Numbered from the stretch's first letter, positions 8,439-17,788 are shown. The stretch: 64,000 bases of DNA from PALSA-894 sp963828625 (GCA_963828625.1 CAWHEX010000002.1:434001-498000), one strand, 5' to 3'. Notes: generated by a model not told the origin, from the sequence alone. Made by a program: numbers and translations.

Positions 8439-9191
8439 CTACTGAATGATCTCTTTGCGCTCGTAATTGATCCGGAACATCGCCGAATCCAGCTTCTGCG
8501 CGTAGTCGAGGTTATAGAGCGCGACCGTGGTGTCGAAGCCCTGCGGGTCGGTGATGGTCCACTGCTTGAGCTGCATGTCCTTCGGCGAGAACATCAGCAG
8601 CACCTTGTGCGTGCCGCCGAGCGTCTGTTTCTCCTCGATCATCACGCTGACGAACGTCTCGTCGGCCGAGGCCGACACCACGTTGGTTTCGCGCAACAGG
8701 TCGATGCGGTCGGCGAGCAGGAAGCGCAGCGGGGTCTGCGAGAGCGGGTAGAGGTCCTGCGTCTCGAGCTTGCGGTCGCGCACCACGAGCGAGGAGCCGT
8801 CGGAGACAAGCTCGATCGGGCTCGGCGGGTTGTATTCGAATTTCACGCGGCCGGGCTTCTGCAGGTAGATCTTGCCCTCGGCGCGGCGGCCGTCCGGTCC
8901 GACCTGCACGAAATCGCCGACCATCGTCTGCACGCTCATCAGGTAGATATTCACGCGCTCGATCAGCGCGCGCTGGTTGGCGTCGAAGGCCGTCGTGGTG
9001 CCGGGCTTGGAAAAGCCGGGCAGGCGGAACGGGAACCCGGATTGCGACTCGGTGCGCTGCTGATCGAGCGGCGTCGGGGGCGGCGCGATACCGGACTTCG
9101 GCCGCGGTATCGGAACCGGCTGGGCAGCCACAGCCGTGGCGGCGAGCCCGAACAGGCACGCGCCGATGATCGCCACGGTCGATGTCCGCAT
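8439..9191 (-). CDS. LolA-like outer-membrane lipoprotein carrier family protein
   Basis: This 250-residue exported protein has a signal peptide (MRTSTVAIIGACLFGLAATAVA) and a Pro-rich linker (PIPRPKSGIAPPPTPLDQ). The LolA-type open barrel covers about 75-250, with the typical strands MVGDFVQVGPDGRRAEGKIYL, RPGRVKFEYNPPSPIELVSDG, LVVRDRKLETQDLYPLSQTPLRFLL and a final LDYAQKLDSAMF. Classical LolA ferries lipoproteins across the periplasm. The Pro-rich insert is common in rhizobial homologues, so the role may be the same or specialised. It lies 70 bp downstream of ftsK on the same strand. Confidence 0.8.
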   Translation of the reverse strand: MRTSTVAIIGACLFGLAATAVAAQPVPIPRPKSGIAPPPTPLDQQRTESQSGFPFRLPGFSKPGTTTAFDANQRALIERVNIYLMSVQTMVGDFVQVGPDGRRAEGKIYLQKPGRVKFEYNPPSPIELVSDGSSLVVRDRKLETQDLYPLSQTPLRFLLADRIDLLRETNVVSASADETFVSVMIEEKQTLGGTHKVLLMFSPKDMQLKQWTITDPQGFDTTVALYNLDYAQKLDSAMFRINYERKEIIQ

Positions 9192-9260
9192 TCCACTCCT
9201 CCGCAGGGCCGATTAATCGCCTCGCTGTGGCGATTTCACGACCCGTGGGTCCGTTGATAC

Positions 9261-11753
9261 TCAATACGACGCGTGTTCCGGCTCGCCTACGAGAATCTCG
9301 CGCTTTCCGGCATGATTGGCCTGCCCGACGATACCTTCCAGCTCCATCTTCTCCATCAGCGAAGCGGCGCGATTGTAGCCGATCTGCAGCCGGCGCTGGA
9401 TGTAGCTGGTGGAGGCCTTGCGGTCGCGCATGACGAGCGCGACGGCCTGCGAATAGAGGTCGTTGGTCTGGCCCATCGCGGAATTGTCGAACACCGAGCC
9501 GTCCTCGCCTTCTTCCGGCTCTTCGCTGACCGTGACCGCCTCGAGATACTGCGGCGTACCCTGCGCCTTGAGGTGACGCACGATCTTCTCGACTTCCTCG
9601 TCGGAGCAGAACGGTCCGTGCACGCGGCTGATGCGTCCGCCGCCCGCCATGTAGAGCATGTCGCCCTGGCCGAGCAGCTGCTCGGCGCCCTGCTCGCCGA
9701 GGATCGTGCGGCTGTCGATCTTGGAGGTGACCTGGAACGAGATGCGGGTCGGGAAATTCGCCTTGATGGTGCCGGTGATGACGTCCACCGACGGACGCTG
9801 CGTCGCAAGGATCACGTGGATGCCGGCGGCGCGCGCCATCTGGGCGAGACGCTGCACCGCGCCTTCGATGTCCTTGCCGGCGACCATCATCAGGTCGGCC
9901 ATCTCGTCGACGATCACCACGATGTAGGGGATGAGCTCGAGATCGAGCTCTTCCTTCTCGTAGATCGCGTCGCCGCTTTCCTTGTTGTAGCCGGTGTGCA
10001 CCGTGCGGCTAAGCTTCTCGCCCTTCTGCTTCGCTTCGGCGACGCGCCCGTTGTAGCCGTCGATGTTGCGCACGCCGAGCTTGGACATCTTGCGGTAGCG
10101 CTCTTCCATCTCGCGCACCGCCCATTTCAGCGCGACCACCGCCTTCTTCGGGTCGGTGACGACGGGCGTGAGCAGATGCGGGATGCCGTCATAGACGGAA
10201 AGCTCCAGCATCTTCGGATCGATCATGATGAGCCGGCAGTTGTCCGGGCGCAGCCGGTACATCAGGCTCAGGATCATGGTGTTGATCGCGACCGACTTGC
10301 CCGAGCCGGTGGTGCCGGCGATCAGCAGATGCGGCATGCGAGCGAGATCGACGATGACCGGATCGCCGCCGATGGTCTTGCCGAGGCAGAGCGGCAGGCG
10401 CGCCTGCGAGTCATTGTATTCTTCGGCGGCGAGCATCTCGCGAAGCAACACCTTCTCGCGCTTCGGATTGGGCAGCTCGATGCCGATCGCGTTGCGGCCC
10501 TGCACGACGGCGACGCGCGCCGAGACCTTGCTCATCGAGCGCGCGATGTCGTCGGAGAGGCCGATCACGCGCGAGGACTTGATGCCGGGTGCGGGCTCGA
10601 GTTCGTAGAGGGTGACCACAGGTCCCGGATGCGCATTGATGATCTCGCCGCGCACGCCGAAATCGCTGAGCACGCTTTCGAGCGCCTTGGCGTTTTCCTG
10701 AATGGCGTCGTCGGAAAGCATCGCGCGGTCGCTCGCCTTCGGCGCGGTGAGCAGCGCGAGCGAGGGGAGTTCGTAGCCGTCCTTGCCGCGCTTGGTGGCG
10801 GGACGGGTCATCTGCTTGACGCGCTTGCGCGGCGCAACCTCGACTTCGGCATCCTCGTCTTCGTCCTCCACGTCCTCGGCCTGATCGTCGGCCGGGTTGG
10901 AGTAGGGCTCGGAGTCGGGATCGACCAGCTTCACGGCCGACGGATCGTGGCGCAGCGGCACCACGCGCGCGCGGCTTCGCCAAGGCATGACTTCGAGCAG
11001 CATGGCCGGCAGCAGCGCCACGCGCGCCTTCACGCTGTAGAGGAAATGATAGACGCGGCCGAGCGACACGAAGCCGCGCGGCTCGGCGTCTTCGTCGTCC
11101 TCGTCTTCGTCCGCCACGCGCTTTTTCGCGCCGCGTTTGGCGGGCGCTTCCGCGACATCCTCGTTGTCTACGTTGCGGCGCAAGTTGAAACCGGCCGCAA
11201 AGGCGAGCGCCATGAAGGCCGCGACGCCGATGATGATCGCGATGATGAAGCGCGTGACGCCGGAGAGCGGCGCACCGAAAATCCACGCGGGCACGCGCAG
11301 AATTGCATCGCCGACCACGCCGCCGAGTCCGGTCGGCAGCGGCCATCCCTTGCTCGCCGGCAGGCACGACGCAAAGCCCGCGAAGACGAGCGCGCCGACG
11401 ATCCACATCGCGAGCCGCGCGCGCTCGCGGTCGAGCGAGCGGTGCGTGAGCAGGCGCCAGCCCCATGCGGCGATCGGCAGCAGCAGCGCGATCGTCGCGA
11501 TGCCGAGAAGCTGCATCATCAGGTCGGCGCCGATCGCGCCCGGCAGGCCGAGCATGTTGCGCACCGGCGCGTTGGTGGCGTTGCTGAACGAGGGGTCCTG
11601 CACCGACCAGGTGGCGAGCGCGACGGCGATCGTTCCGGCGATCGCCAGGAGCGCGATGCCGATGATCTCGTACATGCGGCGGCGCAGCGCCGTGCGCATG
11701 TCCTCCGGCATGAAGTCGGTGGTGAATTGCGTATAGCGCGCAACGGCCGGCAT
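9261..11753 (-). CDS. ftsK: DNA translocase FtsK
   Basis: This 830-residue septal DNA pump resolves and segregates chromosome termini during division. It has an N-terminal membrane domain of about four helices (about 25-200), an acidic linker (about 200-330) with DEDEDDEDAEPR and DQAEDVEDEDEDAE, a beta domain with RVAVVQGRNAIGIELPN, and a RecA-like motor with Walker A GTTGSGKSVA near residue 480 and Walker B-type IVVIVDEMADLM. A winged-helix gamma domain (about 765-825, ASTSYIQRRLQIGYNRAA) should read KOPS sites. The long open frame on the opposite strand is a codon-bias shadow. Confidence 0.97.
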   Translation of the reverse strand: MPAVARYTQFTTDFMPEDMRTALRRRMYEIIGIALLAIAGTIAVALATWSVQDPSFSNATNAPVRNMLGLPGAIGADLMMQLLGIATIALLLPIAAWGWRLLTHRSLDRERARLAMWIVGALVFAGFASCLPASKGWPLPTGLGGVVGDAILRVPAWIFGAPLSGVTRFIIAIIIGVAAFMALAFAAGFNLRRNVDNEDVAEAPAKRGAKKRVADEDEDDEDAEPRGFVSLGRVYHFLYSVKARVALLPAMLLEVMPWRSRARVVPLRHDPSAVKLVDPDSEPYSNPADDQAEDVEDEDEDAEVEVAPRKRVKQMTRPATKRGKDGYELPSLALLTAPKASDRAMLSDDAIQENAKALESVLSDFGVRGEIINAHPGPVVTLYELEPAPGIKSSRVIGLSDDIARSMSKVSARVAVVQGRNAIGIELPNPKREKVLLREMLAAEEYNDSQARLPLCLGKTIGGDPVIVDLARMPHLLIAGTTGSGKSVAINTMILSLMYRLRPDNCRLIMIDPKMLELSVYDGIPHLLTPVVTDPKKAVVALKWAVREMEERYRKMSKLGVRNIDGYNGRVAEAKQKGEKLSRTVHTGYNKESGDAIYEKEELDLELIPYIVVIVDEMADLMMVAGKDIEGAVQRLAQMARAAGIHVILATQRPSVDVITGTIKANFPTRISFQVTSKIDSRTILGEQGAEQLLGQGDMLYMAGGGRISRVHGPFCSDEEVEKIVRHLKAQGTPQYLEAVTVSEEPEEGEDGSVFDNSAMGQTNDLYSQAVALVMRDRKASTSYIQRRLQIGYNRAASLMEKMELEGIVGQANHAGKREILVGEPEHASY

Positions 11754-11800
11754 GGTCGAACGCGCCTTATCCTACGACCAGTTCAAATCGGGATCATGCG

Positions 11801-13006
11801 CTAACCCAACACCTTGACCATGCGATGCAGCGCCTCGGCGGTTGTCTCGCGGTCCTGCACCATCGCGACGCGGATGTAGCCTTCGCCCGCGTTGAAACCG
11901 TTGGCCTGCGGGCGCGCGGCGTAGTTGCCCGGCACCACGCGCAAGCCTGCTTCCTTCCAGAGCTTCAGCGTCGCGGCTTCGCTGCCGCCGTGCGCCGACA
12001 CGTCGAGCCAGAGGAAAAAGCCGCCCGCCGGGCGCTTGTAGCCGTAGCGATTGCCGAGGATCTGATCGGCGAGATCGAACTTGGCGCGATAGAGCGCGCG
12101 GTTTTCCTCGACATGCGCCTCGTCGGTATAGGCCGCGATCGCGACTTCCTGCGCCGGCACCGGCACCTGCGGCGCCGAGACCGCGCGCAGATCGAGGAAG
12201 GATTTCAGGAAGCGCTTGTCGCCCGCCACGAACCCGACGCGCAGGCCGGGCAGGCTCGAGCGCTTGGAGAGCGAGTTGAACGCCACGACGTTGGCGAAGT
12301 CCTTGCCGGCGACTTCGAGCGCGCCGACCGGCGGTTCCTTCCAGTAGATCTCCGAGTAGCACTCGTCGGCGAACAGCATGAAGCCGTGCTTCTGCGCGAG
12401 CGAAACGGCGCGCGCGAGATAATCGCGGCTCGCGACCGAGCCTTGGGGATTGGCCGGCGAGGCGAGATAGAACGCGACCGTGCGGGCGAGCAGGTCGTTC
12501 GAGAGCGCATCGAGATCGGGCAGGAAGCCGTTCGCGGCGGTCGCGTCGAGATAGACCGGCTCGCATTCGGCAGCGACGGCGCCGGCCGAGTAGGGCGCGT
12601 AGAACGGGTTCGGCACCAGGATTGCGGGCTTGCCGGGACGCTCGCCCGCGAGGCGCTTCGCCGCGATCGCGGCGAGGAACAGGCCCTCGCGCGAACCGCC
12701 GAGCACGAGAACTTCGCTCAACGCCTCGATCGGGCGCGCGAGCTTGTAGCGGCGATTGAGCCAGCCCGCGACGGTCTGGCGAAAACGGTCCGTGCCGGCA
12801 TTGCCCGGATAGCGGCCGAAATCCGCGGTGTGTTTGGCAAGCACCGGCGCGACGAACGGCGGTACCGGATGCTGCGGCTCGCCGACCGAGATGTTGATCG
12901 GCGGCATGCCGGGCTTTGCGTCGCCCAACAGGTCCGTCAGCCGCATGAACGGCGAGCGTGCGTCGGGCGTCCGAGCGGATGATGTCGCGCGTTCGGTGGC
13001 GTTCAT
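11801..13006 (-). CDS. Class I/II PLP aminotransferase, DapC-like
   Basis: The ATG at 13006 (MNATERATSS) gives 401 residues; an upstream GTG is possible but adds a low-complexity tail. Fold-type I features are INISVGEPQHPVP, VLGGSREGLF, the NPFYAPY segment, YLASPANPQGS, the DECYSEIYW strand, the PLP-Schiff-base Lys in SLSKRSSLPGLRVGF (about K248) and the substrate-carboxylate Arg in GYIRVAMV. The SKRSSLPGLR signature is typical of N-succinyldiaminopimelate aminotransferase (DapC-type) enzymes of lysine and peptidoglycan-precursor synthesis. Substrate assignment is by similarity of motifs only. Confidence 0.85.
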   Translation of the reverse strand: MNATERATSSARTPDARSPFMRLTDLLGDAKPGMPPINISVGEPQHPVPPFVAPVLAKHTADFGRYPGNAGTDRFRQTVAGWLNRRYKLARPIEALSEVLVLGGSREGLFLAAIAAKRLAGERPGKPAILVPNPFYAPYSAGAVAAECEPVYLDATAANGFLPDLDALSNDLLARTVAFYLASPANPQGSVASRDYLARAVSLAQKHGFMLFADECYSEIYWKEPPVGALEVAGKDFANVVAFNSLSKRSSLPGLRVGFVAGDKRFLKSFLDLRAVSAPQVPVPAQEVAIAAYTDEAHVEENRALYRAKFDLADQILGNRYGYKRPAGGFFLWLDVSAHGGSEAATLKLWKEAGLRVVPGNYAARPQANGFNAGEGYIRVAMVQDRETTAEALHRMVKVLG

Positions 13007-13197
13007 GGACAGCGTTTTTGGCGGCGGGAACGCCCCGCCGGACTGGCGTTTCGTCACCATAGGAGGCGGCAGGTTAAGGCGCGATTAACCATCGGTCGCC
13101 GGACGGGCCGCTCATGGCGGTTTTTTGTGGCGCGCCAAGGCTTTCCGGGTTCCGGCCGCGAGGGCGAGGAGGGCGAGGAGGGCGCAAGGCGTCTCCG

Positions 13198-13683
13198 TCA
13201 GCGGGACATTCCGTCGCTGTCCGCCGCGTGAGGTACGTCTTTCGCGAGCCGCGCCAGCGGACCGCAGAGATAGAGGTCGCAAATCGGGGCGCGCAGGGAC
13301 GAGGGCAGGCTGCATCCATTCTTTGCGTGGAAGATGCAGGAGTCCTTGAAGGCCTTGTCCGGGATCGCATCGAGATAGCGCCGCATCAGGCCGCGGCCGC
13401 TCAGGCGCGGATACCGCGCCCAGGCGAGGCGGATCGCGGTTTCGTCGAGGTAAGCGTCGTTGCCGCCCTTGCTGCAGCAAAAGCCGCGGCACGCCTTGCA
13501 GGCGTCGATGTACGCCGTCGATTCCGGAATGGGTTTCAGTTTTTCGGCGGTCTTGCGGCGCGGCGGCGAGACTTCGCCGATCAGCCCTTCGAGAAACGCC
13601 GCGAAAATTCTGCGGCGCTTTTGTCCAACGGGACGCAACGGCCGATCAAGCCCGGGCAGTTCGACATCGCCCCATTTGATCAT
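13198..13683 (-). CDS. Cysteine-cluster protein, function unknown
   Basis: This 161-residue protein starts at ATG 13683 (MIKWGDVELPGLDRPLRP); the longer open frame upstream runs through the amtB terminator and is not used. It contains two Cys-rich segments, CKACRGFCC (about 70-78) and CSLPSSLRAPICDLYLC near the C-terminus, plus a lone Cys in SCIFHAKNGC. The pattern recalls YkgJ-type CxxCx(n)CC metal or Fe-S clusters, but the domain is not certain. It stands between amtB and the DapC-like gene and I cannot assign a role. Confidence 0.6.
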   Translation of the reverse strand: MIKWGDVELPGLDRPLRPVGQKRRRIFAAFLEGLIGEVSPPRRKTAEKLKPIPESTAYIDACKACRGFCCSKGGNDAYLDETAIRLAWARYPRLSGRGLMRRYLDAIPDKAFKDSCIFHAKNGCSLPSSLRAPICDLYLCGPLARLAKDVPHAADSDGMSR

Positions 13684-13780
13684 GTCCGTGGACCTGTGAC
13701 CGCGACCGGCTGCGCGATGCGCCTTGGACCTCTCGAATTGGACTGTACACCCCGCGCGCGCCGGACTGAATCCGTCCTCC

Positions 13781-13818
13781 AAAAAAGTGAGAGGCCTCGG
13801 GGTGAGCCGAGGCCTCTC
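13781..13818 (-). terminator. Rho-independent terminator of the glnK-amtB pair
   Basis: GAGAGGCCTCGG (13789-13800) and CCGAGGCCTCTC (13807-13818) form a 12-bp perfect stem with a 6-nt loop. On the minus strand it is followed by CACTTTTTT. It lies about 75 bp beyond the amtB stop. Confidence 0.85.
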
Positions 13819-13893
13819 GACGGAGGGGGCGGTGCCGGGTCTCCACCCCAACCGTGGCTCTGTTCCTCTCCCGCGTGCGGGAGAGGGAATGGG

Positions 13894-15408
13894 TCACATG
13901 TTGTAGGCGCGCTCGCCGTGATCGGTGAGGTCGAGGCCTTCGCGCTCGCTGTCGGTCATGGCGCGCAGTCCGATCAGCACGTCGATCACCTTGAGGATGA
14001 CCAGCGTTCCGATGCCGGACCACAGCAGCGTGAGGCCGACGGCCTTGCACTGCGCGATCACCTGCGTGGAGAACACGTATTCGGCGATCTTGCCGGTTTC
14101 GTAGTTCATGATGCCGGTGCCGCCGAGCGCGGGGTTGACCAGGACGCCGGTCAGGATCGCGCCGACGATGCCGCCGACGCAGTGGACGCCGAACACGTCG
14201 AGTGCGTCGTCGTAGCCGAGCGCGTTCTTGATCGCCGAGCAGAACACGTAGCAGACGATGCCGGCGATGACGCCGAGCACGAGCGCGCCGATCGGTCCCG
14301 CGAAGCCGGAAGCCGGCGTGACCGCGACGAGGCCCGCGACCGCGCCGGTGACGGCACCGAGCAGCGAGGGTTTGCCCTTCGCCATCCACTCGACGAACAT
14401 CCAGGCGAGCGCCGCCGCGGCGGTTGCGACGAACGAGTTGGCCATCGCCAGCACGGCGCCGCCGGAGGCTTCGAGGTTGGAGCCGGCGTTGAAGCCGAAC
14501 CAGCCGACCCAGAGCAGCGCGCCGCCGATCATATTCATGACCAGCGAGTGCGGAGGCATCAGCTCCTTGCCGAAGCCGATCCGCTTGCCGAGCAGGATCG
14601 CGCCGACGAGACCCGCGATGCCCGCGTTGATGTGCACCACGGTGCCACCTGCGAAGTCGATCGCGCCCCACTGGAAGATGAGGCCGGAGTCTGCGTTGAC
14701 TTCGTCGAGTTTCGCCTGCGCTGCAGTCTTTGCTGCGCCGTCAGCCGCGGCGGCGAGTGCCTTGGCGGCCGCGTCGATCGCGTCGGGGCCGGCCCAGTAC
14801 CAGACCATGTGGGCGATCGGGAAGTAGACGATGATCACCCACAGCGGCAGGAACAGCGCCATCGCGGAGAACTTCATGCGCTCCACCAGTGCGCCGACGA
14901 TCAGCGCGGGCGTGATCGCCGCGAAGGTCATCTGGAAGCACATGTAGAGCATTTCCGGAATGGCGGCGCCGACCGAGAAGGTCGCGGCCTTCGAGTCGAC
15001 CGTGATGCCCGACAGGAAGGCCTTCGAGAAGCCGCCGACGAATGACGTCGGTCCGCCCGTGAAGGTCATCGAGTAGCCGAACAGCACCCAGATGACGGTG
15101 ACGACGCACACCGCGTAGAACACCCACATCAGAACCGAGAGTGCGTTCTTGGTGCGCACGAGGCCGCCGTAGAAGAGCGCGAGGCCCGGGATGGTCATCA
15201 GCAACACCAGCACGGTGGCGGTGAGCATCCAGGCGACGTCGCCCTTGTTGACCGTCGGCTCGGCCGCCGCCGCGGGAGCGGCCGGCGCTGCGGGTGCCGC
15301 CATCTCGGCGAGCGCCACGTCGAGCGCGATGAAGGTGAGGCATATGGCGAACAATACCCCCAGCAGAAGCACCGCAGGCTTTATGCGGGCCGGCATCATG
15401 GACGTCAT
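13894..15408 (-). CDS. amtB: Ammonium transporter (copy nearer the terminator)
   Basis: This 504-residue Amt protein has a long N-terminal signal-like segment and an Ala/Pro-rich stretch (AAPAAPAAPAAAAEPTVNKGD), then eleven membrane helices. Amt features are GDVAWMLTATVLVLLMTIPGLALFYGGLV, FQMTFAAITPALIVGA, AGGTVVHINAGIAGLVGA with the pore His, and DDALDVFGVHCVGGIVGA with the second pore His. The C-terminus LTDHGERAYNM is the PII-contact tail. An insertion rich in Ala and Asp (AAAKALAAAADGAAKTAAQAK) lengthens a periplasmic loop relative to the second copy. It lies 30 bp downstream of its own glnK, so PII gating is expected. Confidence 0.95.
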   Translation of the reverse strand: MTSMMPARIKPAVLLLGVLFAICLTFIALDVALAEMAAPAAPAAPAAAAEPTVNKGDVAWMLTATVLVLLMTIPGLALFYGGLVRTKNALSVLMWVFYAVCVVTVIWVLFGYSMTFTGGPTSFVGGFSKAFLSGITVDSKAATFSVGAAIPEMLYMCFQMTFAAITPALIVGALVERMKFSAMALFLPLWVIIVYFPIAHMVWYWAGPDAIDAAAKALAAAADGAAKTAAQAKLDEVNADSGLIFQWGAIDFAGGTVVHINAGIAGLVGAILLGKRIGFGKELMPPHSLVMNMIGGALLWVGWFGFNAGSNLEASGGAVLAMANSFVATAAAALAWMFVEWMAKGKPSLLGAVTGAVAGLVAVTPASGFAGPIGALVLGVIAGIVCYVFCSAIKNALGYDDALDVFGVHCVGGIVGAILTGVLVNPALGGTGIMNYETGKIAEYVFSTQVIAQCKAVGLTLLWSGIGTLVILKVIDVLIGLRAMTDSEREGLDLTDHGERAYNM

Positions 15409-15438
15409 GGTGGAAAACTCCTGTGCGTGATCGATGAA

Positions 15439-15777
15439 CTAGAGTGCGGCGCCGTCGGCCTCGCCGGTGCGGATGCGCACGGCGTGGTCGAGCGGGATGA
15501 CGAAAATCTTGCCGTCACCGATCTGGCCGGTCTTGGCCGCGGAGGTGATCGCCTCGACGACTTTGTCGACCTGGGCGGAATCGACCGCGACCTCGATCTT
15601 GACCTTCGGCAGGAAGTTCACCGCGTATTCCGTGCCACGGTAGATCTCGGTGTGGCCCTTCTGGCGCCCGTATCCCTTGACCTCCGTGACGGTCAGTCCG
15701 TGCACGCCGACCGCGGTCAGCGCATCGCGCACCTCGTCCAGCTTGAACGGCTTGATCACCGCCATGACGATTTTCAT
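15439..15777 (-). CDS. glnK: PII signal-transduction protein GlnK (copy 1)
   Basis: This 112-residue PII protein starts MKIVMAVIKPFKLDEVRDAL. The T-loop GYGRQKGHTEIYRGTEY carries the uridylylation target Y51. The B-loop and C-terminal region TSAAKTGQIGDGKIFV are intact for ATP, ADP and 2-oxoglutarate binding. It senses nitrogen, carbon and energy status and blocks AmtB when deuridylylated. A sigma-54-like promoter lies about 100 bp upstream, consistent with NtrC-controlled expression under nitrogen limitation. Confidence 0.96.
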   Translation of the reverse strand: MKIVMAVIKPFKLDEVRDALTAVGVHGLTVTEVKGYGRQKGHTEIYRGTEYAVNFLPKVKIEVAVDSAQVDKVVEAITSAAKTGQIGDGKIFVIPLDHAVRIRTGEADGAAL

Positions 15778-15874
15778 GGGTTCTTTCCCCTGCGGCCCGG
15801 CTGCGTACTGACTGAACCGGGCTCGATGACATGAAGCCGCGCGGCATTGCGCCGAGCGGTCGCAGGCACGGACT

Positions 15875-15892
15875 AATCAAGCCTCGTGCCAA
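15875..15892 (-). promoter_or_regulatory. Sigma-54-type promoter for glnK-amtB
   Basis: On the minus strand the sequence reads TTGGCACGAGGCTTGATT. Against consensus TGGCACG-N4-TTGCW, the -24 element is perfect, the spacing is right, and the -12 element has one mismatch (TTGAT for TTGCT). The implied leader before glnK is roughly 90 nt. RpoN-dependent glnK-amtB promoters are well known; use of this one is inferred. Confidence 0.65.
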
Positions 15893-16015
15893 GCCGGGGG
15901 AAGGCCGCTAACGCATTGATATTTATTCAATTTCGCAGACGGTCGCGGCATGGCGAAAGCGCCGGCCGCGTGCGCCGCACAATCGCAAGTCAACGCTGCA
16001 TGAATCTTAGGCAGC

Positions 16016-16045
16016 CAAAATGGATGCCTGACGCACAGGGCATCC
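16016..16045 (-). terminator. Hairpin and short U-tract after the second amtB
   Basis: GGATGCC (16022-16028) pairs with GGCATCC (16039-16045) across a 10-nt loop. On the minus strand ATTTT follows directly. It lies about 20 bp after the amtB stop and before the sigma-54-like site, so it may separate the two glnK-amtB units. Confidence 0.55.
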
Positions 16046-16064
16046 GAACGACTCCGGGCGGTAA

Positions 16065-17387
16065 TCAGCTGTGGATCAACTCGCCGTGCTGGGTGACGTC
16101 GAGGCCCATCTGTTCGGCCTCCGGCGTGACGCGCAGCTCGGTGACGAAGCCTACGACCTTGAGGATCGCGAAGGTGCCGAGCCCGGACCACGCGATGGTC
16201 GTCAACACGCCGACGATCTGGATCAGGAGCTGGCGCGGATTTCCGTCGATCAGGCCGGAGAAGCCCTCCGGCGTCGCGGCATCGATCGAAATTGCGGCGG
16301 TGGCGAACACACCGGTCAGCGTGACCCCGATGATCCCGCCGACGCCGTGCACGCCGAACACGTCGAGCAAGTCGTCGTAGTTGAGCCAGAGCTTCAGCTT
16401 GGTGCAGGCCCAGTAGCAGGCGCCGCCCGCCACGATGCCGATGACGAGGCCGTGCCACGGCAGCACGAAACCGGAGGCGGGCGTGATGGTGCCGAGCCCC
16501 GCGACCGCGCCGGAGATGAAGCCGAGCACCGAGGGCTTGCCGCGCGCCGACCATTCGAGCGCCATCCAGGTGAGCGCGCCCGCGCTCGCCGCGAGATGCG
16601 TCGCGACGATCGCCATCGAGGCGCGCGATCCGGAGCCGAGCGCCGAGCCGCCGTTGAAGCCGAACCAGCCGACCCAGAGGAGGCCGGTGCCGATGACCGC
16701 CATCGAGAGATCGTAAGGCGCGAGATTTTCCGTGCCGTAGCCGCGCCGCTTGCCGAGCACGAGCGCGGCGACGAGTCCCGCGACGCCTGCGTTGATGTGC
16801 ACCACGGTGCCGCCGGCGAAATCGAGCACGCCGTAGGTCTGCAGGAAGCCGCCGCCCCAGACCCAGTGCGCGAGCGGCACATAGACGATCATCAGCCACA
16901 GCACCGAGAACAGCACGAAGGCCGAGAAGCGCATGCGGTCCGCGACCGCGCCGGCGACGAGCGCGACCGTGATGATCGCGAACGTCATCTGGTACATCAT
17001 GAACAGGATTTCGGGGATCGTCTTCGCGGCCGCATGCGTCGAATCCATGCCGATGCCGCGCAGGAAAATGCGATCGAGATTGCCGAGCGCGGGCGCATCG
17101 CCCGAGAAGGCGAGCGAGTAACCGATCATCGCCCACAGCACCGACGCGATGCCGACCGCCGCAAGGCACTGCATCATGGTGGCGAGCACGTTCTTCTTGC
17201 GCACCATGCCGGCGTAGAACAGCGCGAGGCCCGGAATGGTCATCATCAGCACAAGGCAAGTCGCGGCGATCATCCAGGCGGTGTCGCCGGCATCGATCTT
17301 CGATGCGGCAGGCGCGGCCATTTCGGCGAATGCGGGCGTGGCAAACGTTGCGGCCAGCAACGGCGCGAAGCGCAAGATGGTCTTCAT
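16065..17387 (-). CDS. amtB: Ammonium transporter (upstream copy)
   Basis: This 440-residue second Amt protein has a cleavable or first-helix leader (MKTILRFAPLLAATFATPAFA) and eleven helices. The pore features are AGGTVVHINAGVAGLVAALV, DDLLDVFGVHGVGGIIGVTL, and WGGGFLQTYGVLDFA for the external site. The tail LDVTQHGELIHS is the PII-binding end. It diverges clearly from the neighbouring copy, so the duplication is old. It lies 62 bp downstream of its own glnK. Confidence 0.95.
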   Translation of the reverse strand: MKTILRFAPLLAATFATPAFAEMAAPAASKIDAGDTAWMIAATCLVLMMTIPGLALFYAGMVRKKNVLATMMQCLAAVGIASVLWAMIGYSLAFSGDAPALGNLDRIFLRGIGMDSTHAAAKTIPEILFMMYQMTFAIITVALVAGAVADRMRFSAFVLFSVLWLMIVYVPLAHWVWGGGFLQTYGVLDFAGGTVVHINAGVAGLVAALVLGKRRGYGTENLAPYDLSMAVIGTGLLWVGWFGFNGGSALGSGSRASMAIVATHLAASAGALTWMALEWSARGKPSVLGFISGAVAGLGTITPASGFVLPWHGLVIGIVAGGACYWACTKLKLWLNYDDLLDVFGVHGVGGIIGVTLTGVFATAAISIDAATPEGFSGLIDGNPRQLLIQIVGVLTTIAWSGLGTFAILKVVGFVTELRVTPEAEQMGLDVTQHGELIHS

Positions 17388-17449
17388 GGTCGGTCCCCCC
17401 GGAAGCCGAATGTTGTTGCCGTCGCGGCCCTCACCGGCCGCGCTGCTTG

Positions 17450-17788
17450 TCAGAGCGCGTCGGAATCGGTTTCGCCGGTGCGGATGCGCAACGCGTGCTC
17501 GACCTCGATGACGAAAATCTTGCCGTCGCCGATCTGGCCGGTCTTGGCGGCGACGGAGATCGCCTCGACGACCTTGTCGGCGCGCTCGTCCGGCACCACG
17601 ACCTCGATCTTGATCTTGGGCAGGAAGTTCACGGTGTATTCGGCACCGCGATAAATCTCGGTGTGGCCCTTCTGGCGGCCGAAGCCCTTGACCTCCGCGA
17701 CGGTGAGGCCTGCGACGCCGAGTTTGGTGAGCGCGTCGCGCACGTCCTCGAGCTTGAACGGCTTGATGATGGCGGTGACCAGCTTCAT
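17450..17788 (-). CDS. glnK: PII signal-transduction protein GlnK (copy 2)
   Basis: This 112-residue PII protein starts MKLVTAIIKPFKLEDVRDAL. The T-loop GFGRQKGHTEIYRGAEY contains Y51. Compared with copy 1 the differences are concentrated in the region after the T-loop (VVPDERADKVVEAISVAAK against VAVDSAQVDKVVEAITSAAK) and the C-terminus (ETDSDAL against EADGAAL). The paralogue may favour its own Amt partner. I found no convincing sigma-54 site in the 262 bp upstream, so regulation may differ from copy 1. Confidence 0.96.
   Translation of the reverse strand: MKLVTAIIKPFKLEDVRDALTKLGVAGLTVAEVKGFGRQKGHTEIYRGAEYTVNFLPKIKIEVVVPDERADKVVEAISVAAKTGQIGDGKIFVIEVEHALRIRTGETDSDAL

Noticed and set aside
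9273..11804. An 843-codon open frame antisense to ftsK
   Set aside because: The translation is His/Arg/Asp-rich low-complexity text typical of the reverse strand of GC-rich genes. FtsK is fully supported on the other strand.
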